Source of the DNA: Pseudonocardia oceani
GTDB lineage: Bacteria; Actinomycetota; Actinomycetes; Mycobacteriales; Pseudonocardiaceae
DNA: 64,000 nucleotides
Reading direction: 5' to 3'
Assembly: GCF_019263585.2 (NCBI RefSeq)
Contig: NZ_JADQDF010000001.1
Span: 3,410,001-3,474,000, forward strand
In this document: one piece after another, positions 32,835 through 41,976 of the stretch
Position numbering within the stretch: the first letter of the stretch is position 1
How the letters are laid out: every line of letters begins with the position of its first letter
Notes under the pieces: model-generated
Seen by the model: the letters and a program-made list of their open reading frames with translations, nothing else
Databases searched by the model: none
What the model was told of the DNA's origin: nothing
Program-made: the position numbers and the translations under genes

Positions 32835-32849
32835 GCACGGAGGCTACCG

Positions 32850-33758
<909 letters not shown>

Positions 33759-33823
33759 CCTCGCGCGCGCGGGGCAACTCGAACGGAACCCGCACGTCCC
33801 TGACTCGGGGGAGGTGGGGACGC

Positions 33824-34990
33824 ATGCGGCGCATCCTGCTCGTGGTGGCGGTACTGCTGGTCGGAGTGCTGGGTGTGGCGAGCCTCGCGGCGGTGACCAC
33901 GGCCGCCGGTCCGGACGCCCCGTCCCCGGCCGGCCTGCCGGTGGCGTCGGTGCTGCTCCGGCCCCTCCCGGGGGCGGTCGACGTCAGCCCGTCGCAGCCC
34001 GCCTCCGTCTCCGTCCCCGACGGCGCGCTCGACGGCGTCACGCTCACCGGCCCCGACGGCGCGGCCGTCGAGGGTGCGGAGGCCGCCGACGGCCGCTCGT
34101 GGAGCACCACGGCCGACCTGGCCTACGACACCACCTACACCTGGGCCGGCACCGCGACCGGCCCCGGTGGTGCGCCCCTGCCCGTCGCGGGCTCGTTCAC
34201 CACGGTCTCCCCGGCCGACGTCGTGCGCGGCGTGCTCAACATCGGCGACGACCGCACCGTCGGCGTCGCCGCCCCGATCGAGATCCAGTTCGACGCCCAC
34301 GTCGAGGACCGCGCCGCCGTCGAGCGGGCGCTCACGGTCGAGACGTCGGTGCCGGTCGAGGGCTCGTGGGGCTGGCTGCCCGACGAGAACGGCGGCTCGC
34401 GCGTGCACTGGCGGCCCGCGGAGTACTGGCCGTCCGGCACGCAGGTCACGGTCACGGCCGACCTGTTCGGCGTCGCGTACGGCGACGGCGCCTACGGCCG
34501 CGCCGACGTCACCAGCACCTTCGAGATCGGGCGCTCCCAGATCGTGAAGGCCGACGTCAACAGCCACCGCATGCTGGTGATCCGCGACGGCGTGCAGGTG
34601 GCCGACTACCCGGCGAGCTACGGCCTGTCCGGCGACCCCGACCGCACCACCCGCTCGGGCGTCCACGTCGTGTCGGAGCGGTTCACCGACAAGCGGATGG
34701 TGAGCGAGCGCTACGGCTACGACCTGGTCGAGAAGTGGGCCGTGCGGATCAGCAACAACGGCGAGTTCATCCACGCCAACCCGGCGTCGGCGTCGGCGCA
34801 GGGCTCGTCGAACGTCACCCACGGGTGCGTCAACCTCTCCACGGCCGACGCGCAGGCCTACTACGACACCGCGCTCTACGGCGACCCGGTAGAGGTCACC
34901 GGCACCGACGTCCCGCTCGCCTCCCGCGACGGCGACATCTGGGACTGGACGCTGTCCTACGACCGGTGGCGCGAGCTCTCCGCGCTGTAG
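33824..34990 (+). CDS. L,D-transpeptidase (Ldt)
   Basis: 388 residues. Signal peptide or anchor (RILLVVAVLLVGVLGVASLAA), two Ig-like domains (about 45-250) and a YkuD catalytic domain. The active-site motif is IHANPASASAQ then THGCVNLS, with catalytic Cys, His and Ser. It makes 3-3 peptidoglycan cross-links, as mycobacterial LdtMt2. Start ATG 33824 follows GGAGGTGGGG. It lies 66 bp after murB, so the two envelope genes may be co-transcribed. Confidence 0.92.
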   Translation: MRRILLVVAVLLVGVLGVASLAAVTTAAGPDAPSPAGLPVASVLLRPLPGAVDVSPSQPASVSVPDGALDGVTLTGPDGAAVEGAEAADGRSWSTTADLAYDTTYTWAGTATGPGGAPLPVAGSFTTVSPADVVRGVLNIGDDRTVGVAAPIEIQFDAHVEDRAAVERALTVETSVPVEGSWGWLPDENGGSRVHWRPAEYWPSGTQVTVTADLFGVAYGDGAYGRADVTSTFEIGRSQIVKADVNSHRMLVIRDGVQVADYPASYGLSGDPDRTTRSGVHVVSERFTDKRMVSERYGYDLVEKWAVRISNNGEFIHANPASASAQGSSNVTHGCVNLSTADAQAYYDTALYGDPVEVTGTDVPLASRDGDIWDWTLSYDRWRELSAL

Positions 34991-35033
34991 CCCGCGGGGT
35001 TTCGCCGGTCCGGCCCCGCGGGTACCGGCAGCC

Positions 35034-35243
35034 ATGGCCGTTCCCGAAGACCTGTCCGAGCAGGCGCACACCCGCGCCGAGCCGCTCCCCGAGGAGCGGG
35101 CAGCGGAGACCGGCGGCGAGGACCGCGAGGCCGAGGCGGCGTCCATCCTCGCCGACTCCGAGGAGCGGGTCGCCGAGGCGACGGAGGGCGACGCGCCGGG
35201 CGACGCCGCCGACGAGAACCGCACCAGCGAGGAGACGGCCTGA
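35034..35243 (+). CDS. Small acidic disordered protein
   Basis: 69 residues, about 40% Glu/Asp. The centre (AEAASILADSEERVAEATE) and the C-terminus (NRTSEETA) resemble short acidic proteins found across actinobacteria that end in RTSEE-type tails. Probably cytoplasmic and unstructured; function unknown. Confidence 0.6.
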   Translation: MAVPEDLSEQAHTRAEPLPEERAAETGGEDREAEAASILADSEERVAEATEGDAPGDAADENRTSEETA

Positions 35244-35256
35244 GCGGGCCGTCCTG

Positions 35257-35994
35257 CTAGCCCTCCCGGTGCGCCCGCATCGCGGACGCCTGGGCGCGCG
35301 GCTTGAGCACGATCTGGTCGAGGTTGACGTGGCTCGGGCGGGTGGCCGCGAATGCGATCACGTCCGCCACGTCCTCGGGGGCGAGCGGTGTGATGCCCCG
35401 GTAGACGTTGTCGGCCTTCTCCTGGTCTCCCTCGAACCGGACCAGTGAGAAGTCGGTCTCGACCATCCCGGGCGCGATCTCGGTGAGCCGCACCGGCTGC
35501 CCGAGCAGCTCCCCGCGCAGCGTCCGGTGGAGCATCGCCTGCGCGTGCTTGGCGCCGGTGTACCCCGCGCCGTTGTCGTAGGCCTCCATCGCCGCGATCG
35601 AGGTGACGGTGACGATGTGCCCGTCACCGGAGGCGAGCAGCGCCGGGAGCAGGGCCTGCGTGACGCGCAGCGTGCCGATCACGTTGGTCTCGAACATCCA
35701 CCGCCAGTCCTCCTCGTCGGCCTCGGCGACGGGCTCGAGCCCCTTCGCGCCGCCGGCGTTGTTCACAAGCAGGCGGCACTCGGGCACCGCCGCGGCGAAC
35801 GCGGAGACCGACTCGGCGTCGGTGACGTCCAGGCGCACGGCGGTGCCGTCGATCTCCTTGGCGATCTCGGCGCAGCGGTCGACGCGGCGGGCGCCGAGCA
35901 CGACGTGGAAGCCGGCGGCGGCCAGGGCGCGGGCGGTGGCGGCACCGATGCCGGAACTGGCGCCGGTGACGACGGCGACGGGTGACGGGGTCAT
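35257..35994 (-). CDS. Short-chain dehydrogenase/reductase (classical SDR)
   Basis: 245 residues. Cofactor motif TGASSGIGAAT, NNAGG, catalytic Ser in TVTSIAAME and YTGAK (Tyr-X3-Lys). LGARRVDRC after beta-2 indicates NADP preference. It resembles YdfG-type serine/3-hydroxy acid dehydrogenases. Substrate unknown. Confidence 0.88.
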   Translation of the reverse strand: MTPSPVAVVTGASSGIGAATARALAAAGFHVVLGARRVDRCAEIAKEIDGTAVRLDVTDAESVSAFAAAVPECRLLVNNAGGAKGLEPVAEADEEDWRWMFETNVIGTLRVTQALLPALLASGDGHIVTVTSIAAMEAYDNGAGYTGAKHAQAMLHRTLRGELLGQPVRLTEIAPGMVETDFSLVRFEGDQEKADNVYRGITPLAPEDVADVIAFAATRPSHVNLDQIVLKPRAQASAMRAHREG

Positions 35995-36008
35995 GCGCAG
36001 AAGCTAGA

Positions 36009-36251
36009 TCAGTCGTCCAGACCCTGCTGGGCCCCCCGGGAGCCGCGCCGCGCCGCCGCGCGCTGCCAGCGGAAGATGCCCCAGCCGACCCCGCCGAGCA
36101 GCGCCCCGGCCACGCAGGTCGCGAACGGCAGACCCGGTGCCCGGCCGGTGACGAGCAGGGCCAGCGCCCCGAGCGCCCACAGCGCCGACCCGAGCCCGAC
36201 GACGGTGGCCATGTCGGACAATCGGCGCGGCAGGGGCGGGGGATCGACCAC
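36009..36251 (-). CDS. DUF2530 membrane protein
   Basis: 80 residues with PPPLPRRL at the N-terminus and two TM helices (VVGLGSALWALGALALLV; FATCVAGALLGGVGWGIF), the DUF2530 pattern. Unknown function. Divergent from the NCS2 permease (40 bp apart). Confidence 0.82.
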   Translation of the reverse strand: MVDPPPLPRRLSDMATVVGLGSALWALGALALLVTGRAPGLPFATCVAGALLGGVGWGIFRWQRAAARRGSRGAQQGLDD

Positions 36252-36291
36252 GGGTGCAGCGTAGTGACCGGCCCGGATCTACGGTGTCGCC

Positions 36292-37728
36292 GTGATCGAG
36301 CGCTACTTCCGCGTCGCCGAGCGCGGCTCCACCCTGCCCCGCGAGGTGCGCGGCGGTGTCGTCACCTTCGTGACGATGAGCTACATCATCGTGCTCAACC
36401 CGCTGATCCTGGGCAGCGTCGCCGCCGACGGGCCCGGCGCGAAGGCCGACGTGACGGGGGCCGTGCTCGGGCTGCCGCAGGTCGCCGCCGTCACCGCGCT
36501 CGTCGCGGGCGTGATGACCGTGCTCTTCGGGCTGGTCGCGAACTATCCGTTCGCGATCGCCACCGGGCTCGGCATCAACACGCTCGTGGCGGTCACGATC
36601 GCCCCGCTGGTGACGTGGCCGGAGGCGATGGGTCTCGTCGTCGTCAACGGGCTGGTGATCGTGCTGCTCGCGGTCACCGGCTTCCGCACCGCCGTGTTCT
36701 CCGCGGTGCCCCCCGAGCTCAAGGTCGCGATCGCGGTCGGGATCGGGCTGTTCATCGCGTTCATCGGCCTGGTCGATGCCGGGTTCGTGCGGCGCATCGC
36801 CGACGCCGCAGGCACCACGGTGCCGGTCGGGCTGGGCATCGGGGGGTCGATCGCGTCGTGGCCGACGGCGGTGTTCGTCGTCGGCCTGCTCATCACCTCG
36901 CTTCTGGTGGCGCGCGGCGTGCGGGCCGGGATCCTGCTGGGCGTCGCGATCACGACGGTCATCGCGGTGGTGGTCGAGGCGGTCGTGCAGGTGGGCCCGT
37001 CGATGGGGACGAACCCGCAGGGCTGGGCGCTGTCGGTGCCCGCGCTGCCCGACAGCGTGCTGGGCGTGCCCGACCTCTCGCTCGTCGGCGCGGTGTCGTT
37101 CGGTGCGTTCACCCGGCTCGACCCGGTGACCGTCGTGCTGCTGGTGTTCACCCTCGTGCTCGCCAACTTCTTCGACGCGATGGGCACGATGACGGCCCTG
37201 GGCCGGCAGGCCGGGATGATCGGGAAGGACGGGCAGCTGCCCGGCGTCGGGCGCGCGCTGGTCGTCGAGGGCGCGGGGGCGGTGCTGGGCGGGGCGGCGT
37301 CGAGCTCGTCGAACACGGTGTTCGTCGAGTCGGCGTCGGGGATCGCGGAGGGCGCGCGGACCGGGCTCGCGAACGTCGTCACCGGGGTGCTGTTCCTGCT
37401 CGCGATGTTCTTCACGCCGCTGTACTCGGTGGTGCCGATCGAGGCGGCCGCGCCCGCGCTCGTCGTCGTCGGGGCGCTGATCATGCGCCAGATCACCGAG
37501 ATCGACCTGACCGAGTTCCGCGTCGCGCTGCCGGTGTTCCTGACGATCGTCGTCATGCCGTTCACGTACTCGATCGCCAACGGCATCGGCGCCGGCTTCG
37601 TCAGCTGGGTGCTGCTGGCCGCCGCGACCGGTCGCGCCCGCACGGTGCACCCGCTGATGTGGGTCGTGTCGGTGGCGTTCGTCGCGTACTTCGCCGTCGG
37701 CCCGCTGCGCGCGCTGCTCGGGGGGTAG
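36292..37728 (+). CDS. NCS2 family nucleobase permease
   Basis: 478 residues, about 12-14 TM segments. It has the N-terminal RGGVVTFVTMSYIIVLNPLI, NFFDAMGTMTALGRQAGM and SSSNTVFVESASGIAEGART motifs of the AzgA-type branch of NCS2, proton symporters for adenine, guanine or hypoxanthine. Start GTG 36292. Confidence 0.88.
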   Translation: MIERYFRVAERGSTLPREVRGGVVTFVTMSYIIVLNPLILGSVAADGPGAKADVTGAVLGLPQVAAVTALVAGVMTVLFGLVANYPFAIATGLGINTLVAVTIAPLVTWPEAMGLVVVNGLVIVLLAVTGFRTAVFSAVPPELKVAIAVGIGLFIAFIGLVDAGFVRRIADAAGTTVPVGLGIGGSIASWPTAVFVVGLLITSLLVARGVRAGILLGVAITTVIAVVVEAVVQVGPSMGTNPQGWALSVPALPDSVLGVPDLSLVGAVSFGAFTRLDPVTVVLLVFTLVLANFFDAMGTMTALGRQAGMIGKDGQLPGVGRALVVEGAGAVLGGAASSSSNTVFVESASGIAEGARTGLANVVTGVLFLLAMFFTPLYSVVPIEAAAPALVVVGALIMRQITEIDLTEFRVALPVFLTIVVMPFTYSIANGIGAGFVSWVLLAAATGRARTVHPLMWVVSVAFVAYFAVGPLRALLGG

Positions 37729-37747
37729 TTGTTGTAAGCTAAGAGAA

Positions 37748-39019
37748 GTGACCGCAACTCTGACCTCCGCGCCGGGGCGGGGGTCCACCTTCTCGTCGCT
37801 GCGGGTCCGCAACTACCGGCTCTACGCCTCCGGGCAGATCGTGTCGCTGGCCGGCACCTGGATGCAGCGCGTCGCGCAGGACTGGCTGGTCCTCGACCTC
37901 TCCGGCGGCAGCGCCACCGCGCTCGGCATCGCCGCCGCCCTCCAGTTCGGCCCCACGCTCGTGCTCTCGCTCTGGGGCGGGGTGCTCGCCGACAGGGTCG
38001 ACAAGCGCCGCGCGCTGATCGCGCTGCAGGCGGCGATGGGGCTGTGCGCGCTGGTGCTCGGCACCGCCGTCGTCACCGGGGTGGTGGCGCTCTGGCACGT
38101 CTACCTGCTGTGCCTGCTGCTCGGCTGCTTCTCCGCGCTCGACGTCCCGGTGCGGCAGTCGTTCGTGCCCGAGCTCGTCGGCGACGCGCAGCTGGGCAAC
38201 GCGGTCGCGCTGAACTCGCTGACGTTCAACCTCGCGCGGATCGTCGGGCCGTCGCTGGCGGGCGTGCTCATCGCCGTGACCGGCACCGGCTGGGTGTTCC
38301 TCATCAACGCGGTCAGCTTCGCCGCGGTGATCACCGGCCTCGCGCTGATGGATCCGGCGCGCCTGCACCGCGTGACGCCGGTGCCGCGCGCGCCCGGCCA
38401 GCTCCGCGCGGGCCTGCGCTACGTGCGCGGGCGCCCCGACCTCGTCGCCGTGCTGGCGCTGGTGTTCCTGGTGTCGACCTTCGGCATCAACTTCTACCTG
38501 ACGCTCGCGCTGCTGGCGCGCAGCGTGTTCGGCCTGGGCGCCGATGCCTACGGGCTGCTCACGTCGCTGCTGGCGGTGGGGTCGGTGGCGGGCGCGGTGC
38601 TCGCCGCGCGGCGGGTGCGCAGACCCCGGCTGCGGCTGGTCACCGGGTCGGCGCTGGCGTTCGGCGTGCTCGTCGTACTGGCCGGGCTGATGCCGACCTT
38701 CCTGCTGACCGGGATCGTCATGGTGCCGCTGGGTTTCGCGGCGCTGATGTTCACGACCGCGGCCAACTCGGCCGTGCAGCTGTCGGTGGAGCCGGCGATG
38801 CGCGGGCGCGTGATGGGGCTCTACATCCTGCTGTTCCTGGGCGGCACGCCGGTGGGGGCGCCGCTGCTCGGGATGCTTGCCGAGAGCTGGGGCGGGCGCT
38901 CGCCGCTGGTGCTCGGCGGGGTCGTCACGGTCGTGTCGGTGCTGGTCGTGACGGTGGTCCTGGTGATGCGGGCGGGCGGGCCGAGAACGCTCTTGCGCCG
39001 CGAGGAGAGGTTAGGCTAA
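37748..39019 (+). CDS. MFS transporter (EntS/MFS_3-type)
   Basis: 423 residues, about 12 TM segments. FSSLRVRNYRLYASGQIVSL and GTWMQRVAQDWLVLDL, DRVDKRR after TM2 and RVMGLYILLFLGGTPVGAP are typical of the MFS_3/EntS-like exporters. Substrate unknown. Start GTG 37748 follows an unusually AT-rich 20 bp (GTTGTTGTAAGCTAAGAG), which may be a small-regulator site. The stop codon TAA lies within an iron-box palindrome. Confidence 0.87.
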   Translation: MTATLTSAPGRGSTFSSLRVRNYRLYASGQIVSLAGTWMQRVAQDWLVLDLSGGSATALGIAAALQFGPTLVLSLWGGVLADRVDKRRALIALQAAMGLCALVLGTAVVTGVVALWHVYLLCLLLGCFSALDVPVRQSFVPELVGDAQLGNAVALNSLTFNLARIVGPSLAGVLIAVTGTGWVFLINAVSFAAVITGLALMDPARLHRVTPVPRAPGQLRAGLRYVRGRPDLVAVLALVFLVSTFGINFYLTLALLARSVFGLGADAYGLLTSLLAVGSVAGAVLAARRVRRPRLRLVTGSALAFGVLVVLAGLMPTFLLTGIVMVPLGFAALMFTTAANSAVQLSVEPAMRGRVMGLYILLFLGGTPVGAPLLGMLAESWGGRSPLVLGGVVTVVSVLVVTVVLVMRAGGPRTLLRREERLG

Positions 39020-39022
39020 CCT
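39008..39022. promoter_or_regulatory. DtxR/IdeR-type iron box
   Basis: AGGTTAGGCTAACCT matches the core of the actinobacterial iron-box consensus TTAGGTTAGGCTAACCTAA at all 15 central positions. It overlaps the MFS stop codon. Downstream is only an ATG at 39024, a short frame starting MHVASWWERR, and a strong hairpin at 39071-39104. The target is therefore unclear: a small RNA, a leader, or a lost gene. Confidence 0.7.
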
Positions 39023-39070
39023 CATGCACGTCGCTTCGTGGTGGGAGCGGCGCGTCAGTTCGGGAACGGT

Positions 39071-39104
39071 ATCGGGGCCCTGGCCGGTTGGCCAGGGCCC
39101 CGAT
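39071..39104. terminator. Hairpin terminator, 15-bp perfect stem
   Basis: ATCGGGGCCCTGGCC and GGCCAGGGCCCCGAT flank a GGTT loop. It lies between the convergent MFS and GH16 genes and about 50 bp after the iron box, so it probably ends transcription from both sides. Confidence 0.8.
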
Positions 39105-39115
39105 CCGTGTGTCGG

Positions 39116-40237
39116 CTACCGGGGCTCGTCGCCCGTCTCCCCGTCGAGTGCGTACTCGCGCACCCAGTCGACCTGCATGCTCGACTCGCGCACCGGCCCG
39201 TCGCCGGAGGGGAACCAGTCGAGCTGCACGCACAGGTGCATCGGCCCGGGCGGGAACGTCGCGGCGTCGGTGGTGCGGAACCAGGGCCGCCCGTCGAGGT
39301 GCGCGGTGATCTCCCGCGGCGTCCACTCCACCGCCCAGGCGTGCCACCGGGTGGCGTCGACGTCGACCCGCCCCTCGACCTGCTCGTCGTCGGCGCCGTG
39401 GTGGAGGTGGAAGCCGGTGGTGCGCCGTGACGGGTCCTGCATCTCGGCGATGTCGATCTCGCCGCCGTCCGGGGCGTCGTCGTCGGGCCAGAGCAGGAGC
39501 ACGGCGTCGTAGGACGGGTCGGACTCCGGGGCGCGCAGCCTGCCCTCCCAGCGGCCGTACCGCTGTCCCTGGCCCCAGCACATGCCGGCCGTGGTGCCCG
39601 CGGCGTCGCCGGTGAGGGTGAGGACGCCGTCCTGCACGGCGGCGTTCATCGGCGAGCGGACGCCCTGCCCGGCGTGGCCGGTGCCCTCGTAGAGGTCCCA
39701 CTGGGCGAGGCCGGCGGTGAAGTCGTCCTCGCGGGAGGGGGTGCCCCAGTCGAGGAGGTCGGCGGCGGTGGGGGTGTCCGTGCCGGTGGTCGACTGGCTC
39801 GTCGTGCCGGTGGGGCTCGTCGTGCCGGTGGGGGTCGGGGTGGGCGCGGCGGTCGTGGTGCGTGGAGTCGGGGCGATGGTGCGGGGCGTGGTGGTGGTGG
39901 GCGTGGTGCTGCGGGTGGGCGTCGTCGGAGCCGGGGTGCGGGGTGTCGTCGTCCGGGGTGTCGTCGTCCGGGGGACCGTCGGCGCCTGCCGGTCCTGCTC
40001 CTGGTCCCGGTCCTCGCCCTGGTCCTCGCCCTGGTCCTCGGCCTCGTCGGCGTCCTCGTCGGCGGGCAGCGGTGGGAGCGTGCCCGGCGCGCCGTCCGAG
40101 GGGACGACGGTGACGACGGCCGGGTCGTTGCGCGGGGTCGTCTCCCCGCCGCCGCCGGGCGCGACGAGGAGGAGCACGACCGCGATGCCGGCCGACAGGT
40201 AGCGCCGGATCAGGTCCTCGATCTCGTCCAGGTCCAC
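39116..40237 (-). CDS. Membrane-anchored GH16 glucanase
   Basis: 373 residues. An N-terminal TM helix (YLSAGIAVVLLLVAPGG), an acidic stretch, a long Thr/Pro linker (PRTTTPRTTTPRTPAPTTPT and on, to about residue 165) and a GH16 domain with the catalytic motif GGEIDIAEMQD (nucleophile Glu, acid Glu). It should hydrolyse beta-1,3 or mixed-linkage glucan at the cell surface. Start GTG 40237 (VDLDEIEDLIRRYL). Last gene of a five-gene minus-strand run, 8 bp after the preceding gene. Confidence 0.85.
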   Translation of the reverse strand: MDLDEIEDLIRRYLSAGIAVVLLLVAPGGGGETTPRNDPAVVTVVPSDGAPGTLPPLPADEDADEAEDQGEDQGEDRDQEQDRQAPTVPRTTTPRTTTPRTPAPTTPTRSTTPTTTTPRTIAPTPRTTTAAPTPTPTGTTSPTGTTSQSTTGTDTPTAADLLDWGTPSREDDFTAGLAQWDLYEGTGHAGQGVRSPMNAAVQDGVLTLTGDAAGTTAGMCWGQGQRYGRWEGRLRAPESDPSYDAVLLLWPDDDAPDGGEIDIAEMQDPSRRTTGFHLHHGADDEQVEGRVDVDATRWHAWAVEWTPREITAHLDGRPWFRTTDAATFPPGPMHLCVQLDWFPSGDGPVRESSMQVDWVREYALDGETGDEPR

Positions 40238-40245
40238 GGTGGTCC

Positions 40246-40842
40246 TCAGTCCTCCCCGACCGCGAGGTCGGGGTCGTCGGGGGTCTCGGAGGCCACCAGC
40301 CAGCGCCCGTCGGGCTGCCGGGCGACGACGATGCCGGTGCGCAGGACGGCGGTGGCGCCGCCGGGGGAGTCGCGGGTCTCGACCACGGCCTCGTAGCCGC
40401 GGCGGAGGTCGTCGTGGTCGGCGGCGACGAGGTCGAGCCGGCGGACCGACGCCGTGCGCGCGGTGCCGGGCGGTGGCGCGTCGAGCACGAGCACGCCGAC
40501 CACGTCCGCCGCCGATCCCGGCACCGCGTACGGCGCGGCGCGCAGGTGCGTGCCGCCGGCGTCCGCGGGCCCGGTGGTGTGCGCGGCGCGGAGGTAGGCG
40601 CGGGCGACGGCCGCGGGATCGGTGAGGGTGGTGCCGGGGTCGGGTGGCGGGGCGTCGGCGCCGCGGAGCACGGGTGCGGCGTCGAGCGCGGCGCGGTCCT
40701 CCCGGCCGACGACGGGCCCCGGCGGCGGTTCGCCGCTGGGGGCGACGGAGCCGGCGCCGGTGAACAGCAGCGCCCCGACCGTCACGAGGGCGGCGGCGGC
40801 CGCGGCGAGCAGCGGGAGGCGGGACGCGGGCACGGCGGTCAC
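40246..40842 (-). CDS. Membrane-anchored NTF2-like protein
   Basis: 198 residues. N-terminal TM helix (LPLLAAAAAALVTVGALLFTG), then a probable NTF2-like alpha+beta domain: TLTDPAAVARAYLRAAHTTG, LVAADHDDLRRGYEAVVETRD and TGIVVARQPDGRWLVASETP. Proteins of this layout occur as accessory components in actinobacterial conjugative elements, but no conserved transfer motif is visible. It overlaps the upstream secreted-enzyme gene by 4 bp. Confidence 0.65.
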   Translation of the reverse strand: MTAVPASRLPLLAAAAAALVTVGALLFTGAGSVAPSGEPPPGPVVGREDRAALDAAPVLRGADAPPPDPGTTLTDPAAVARAYLRAAHTTGPADAGGTHLRAAPYAVPGSAADVVGVLVLDAPPPGTARTASVRRLDLVAADHDDLRRGYEAVVETRDSPGGATAVLRTGIVVARQPDGRWLVASETPDDPDLAVGED

Positions 40843-41975
40843 TCCCGGAAGCTGACGTGGACGTGGTCGAAGTGGCCGCCGGTGGCGTCACGGGTGTCGT
40901 AGACGCCGCCGCCGGTGTAGCGGCGGCCCCAGCCGCCGTCGTCCTCGACGGACGGGTCCCAGTAGCGGCCCTGCCAGATGAGGTAGCGGACGGCGAGGGG
41001 CCCGGCGTGCGCGCGGAACCAGTCGGCGACCCGCCAGCCCGCCTCCAGCCCGGCGCCCTCGGCGAAGGCACCGGGGGTGCCGGGGAACAGGTCGCACGCC
41101 CGGCCGCGGGGGTGGTCGCTGCGGGGGTTCCAGGCGTGGGCGTCCCAGCAGCCCGCGCTGCGGATGACGGGCCCGTCGGACCAGCCGCCGAACGCCGCCG
41201 CCGCCTCCTCCAGCCCGTGCAGCGCGGCGCCGGTGAGGCAGCCGTCGCCGGTGGGGTCGGTCTGCTCGCAGCCGGTGGCGCCGCCCGTCCACGGGGCCGG
41301 GACACCGGGATCGGTCGTCGCCCCGGGGGCGTCGGGGGCCGGCCCGGGCGCAGCGCCGGAGAACCGGTCGACCTCCGCCCGCACCGCGTCGACGTAGCGG
41401 CGGACCACCTCGGCGCACCGCTCCCCGCACCCGGCCTCCCCGGTCACCGGCACGCCCGTGGCGCTGCCCGCGACCCGGCCGCAGCCGGCCAGGTGGCAGA
41501 CGAGCATCGCGTCGAGCGGGTCGGCGGTCTTGCCGGTGTCGGCGAGGTGCCGGGTGACCGCGCGCAGGTTCGTGCAGATCCATGGCACGGCGACGCGCAG
41601 GTGGGCCTCGACGTCGGTGACGTCGTCGTCCGCCGTCGGCGGGTCGCTCGACCACGCCGCGCCGCCCGCCGCGCGCCAGGCCTCCTGGCCGAACCCGTAG
41701 AGCCCCGCGGGCCCGCCCGGGGCGTCGTCGACGAGCGCGGTGTCCCAGCCCGACTCCACCTGCACCTGTGCCACCACCCACACCGGCGGCAGCTCGGGGC
41801 AGCCGGTGGCGGTGAGGTCGGCGATCAGGGGCAGCCAGTCGCGGGCGGCCGCGGGGACGGCCGCGGCGTCGACGCCGGGCACCGGGTCGGCCGCGGGGGC
41901 GGGCGCGGCACCGAGCACCAGCAGAGCGGCCAGCGCGGCGAGTGCGGCCACGAGGGGGCGGGGGAGCGCGGACAC
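40839..41975 (-). CDS. Secreted transglycosylase-like and peptidase-like wall protein
   Basis: 378 residues. Signal peptide (VAALAALAALLVLGAAPAPAA). An N-terminal lysozyme-like part (VWVVAQVQVESGWDTALV, then GLYGFGQEAW) resembles transglycosylases with the ESGW glutamate. The C-terminal part (RSAGCWDAHAWNPRSDHPRG, RACDLFPG, GGHFDHVHVSF) matches the ARB_07466-type domain with His/Asp metal ligands like peptidase M15. Two-headed wall lysins of this type help conjugation machines cross peptidoglycan or remodel walls. Coupled to the NTF2-like gene by a 4-bp overlap. Confidence 0.75.
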   Translation of the reverse strand: MSALPRPLVAALAALAALLVLGAAPAPAADPVPGVDAAAVPAAARDWLPLIADLTATGCPELPPVWVVAQVQVESGWDTALVDDAPGGPAGLYGFGQEAWRAAGGAAWSSDPPTADDDVTDVEAHLRVAVPWICTNLRAVTRHLADTGKTADPLDAMLVCHLAGCGRVAGSATGVPVTGEAGCGERCAEVVRRYVDAVRAEVDRFSGAAPGPAPDAPGATTDPGVPAPWTGGATGCEQTDPTGDGCLTGAALHGLEEAAAAFGGWSDGPVIRSAGCWDAHAWNPRSDHPRGRACDLFPGTPGAFAEGAGLEAGWRVADWFRAHAGPLAVRYLIWQGRYWDPSVEDDGGWGRRYTGGGVYDTRDATGGHFDHVHVSFRE

Positions 41976-41976
41976 G

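Noticed and set aside
37728..37748. MarR-type operator TTGTAAGCTAAG before the MFS gene
   Set aside because: The dyad is imperfect (only AGCT with 1-2 flanking bases pairs), and no MarR gene is near.
39024..39512. 163-codon plus-strand ORF beginning at the iron box
   Set aside because: It reads through the terminator hairpin and antisense to GH16. At most the first ten to fifteen codons could be a leader peptide.
40238..41305. N-terminal extension of the GH16 frame (up to 729 residues)
   Set aside because: It runs antisense-frame through the NTF2-like and transglycosylase genes on the same strand; the TM helix and motif structure begin at GTG 40237.
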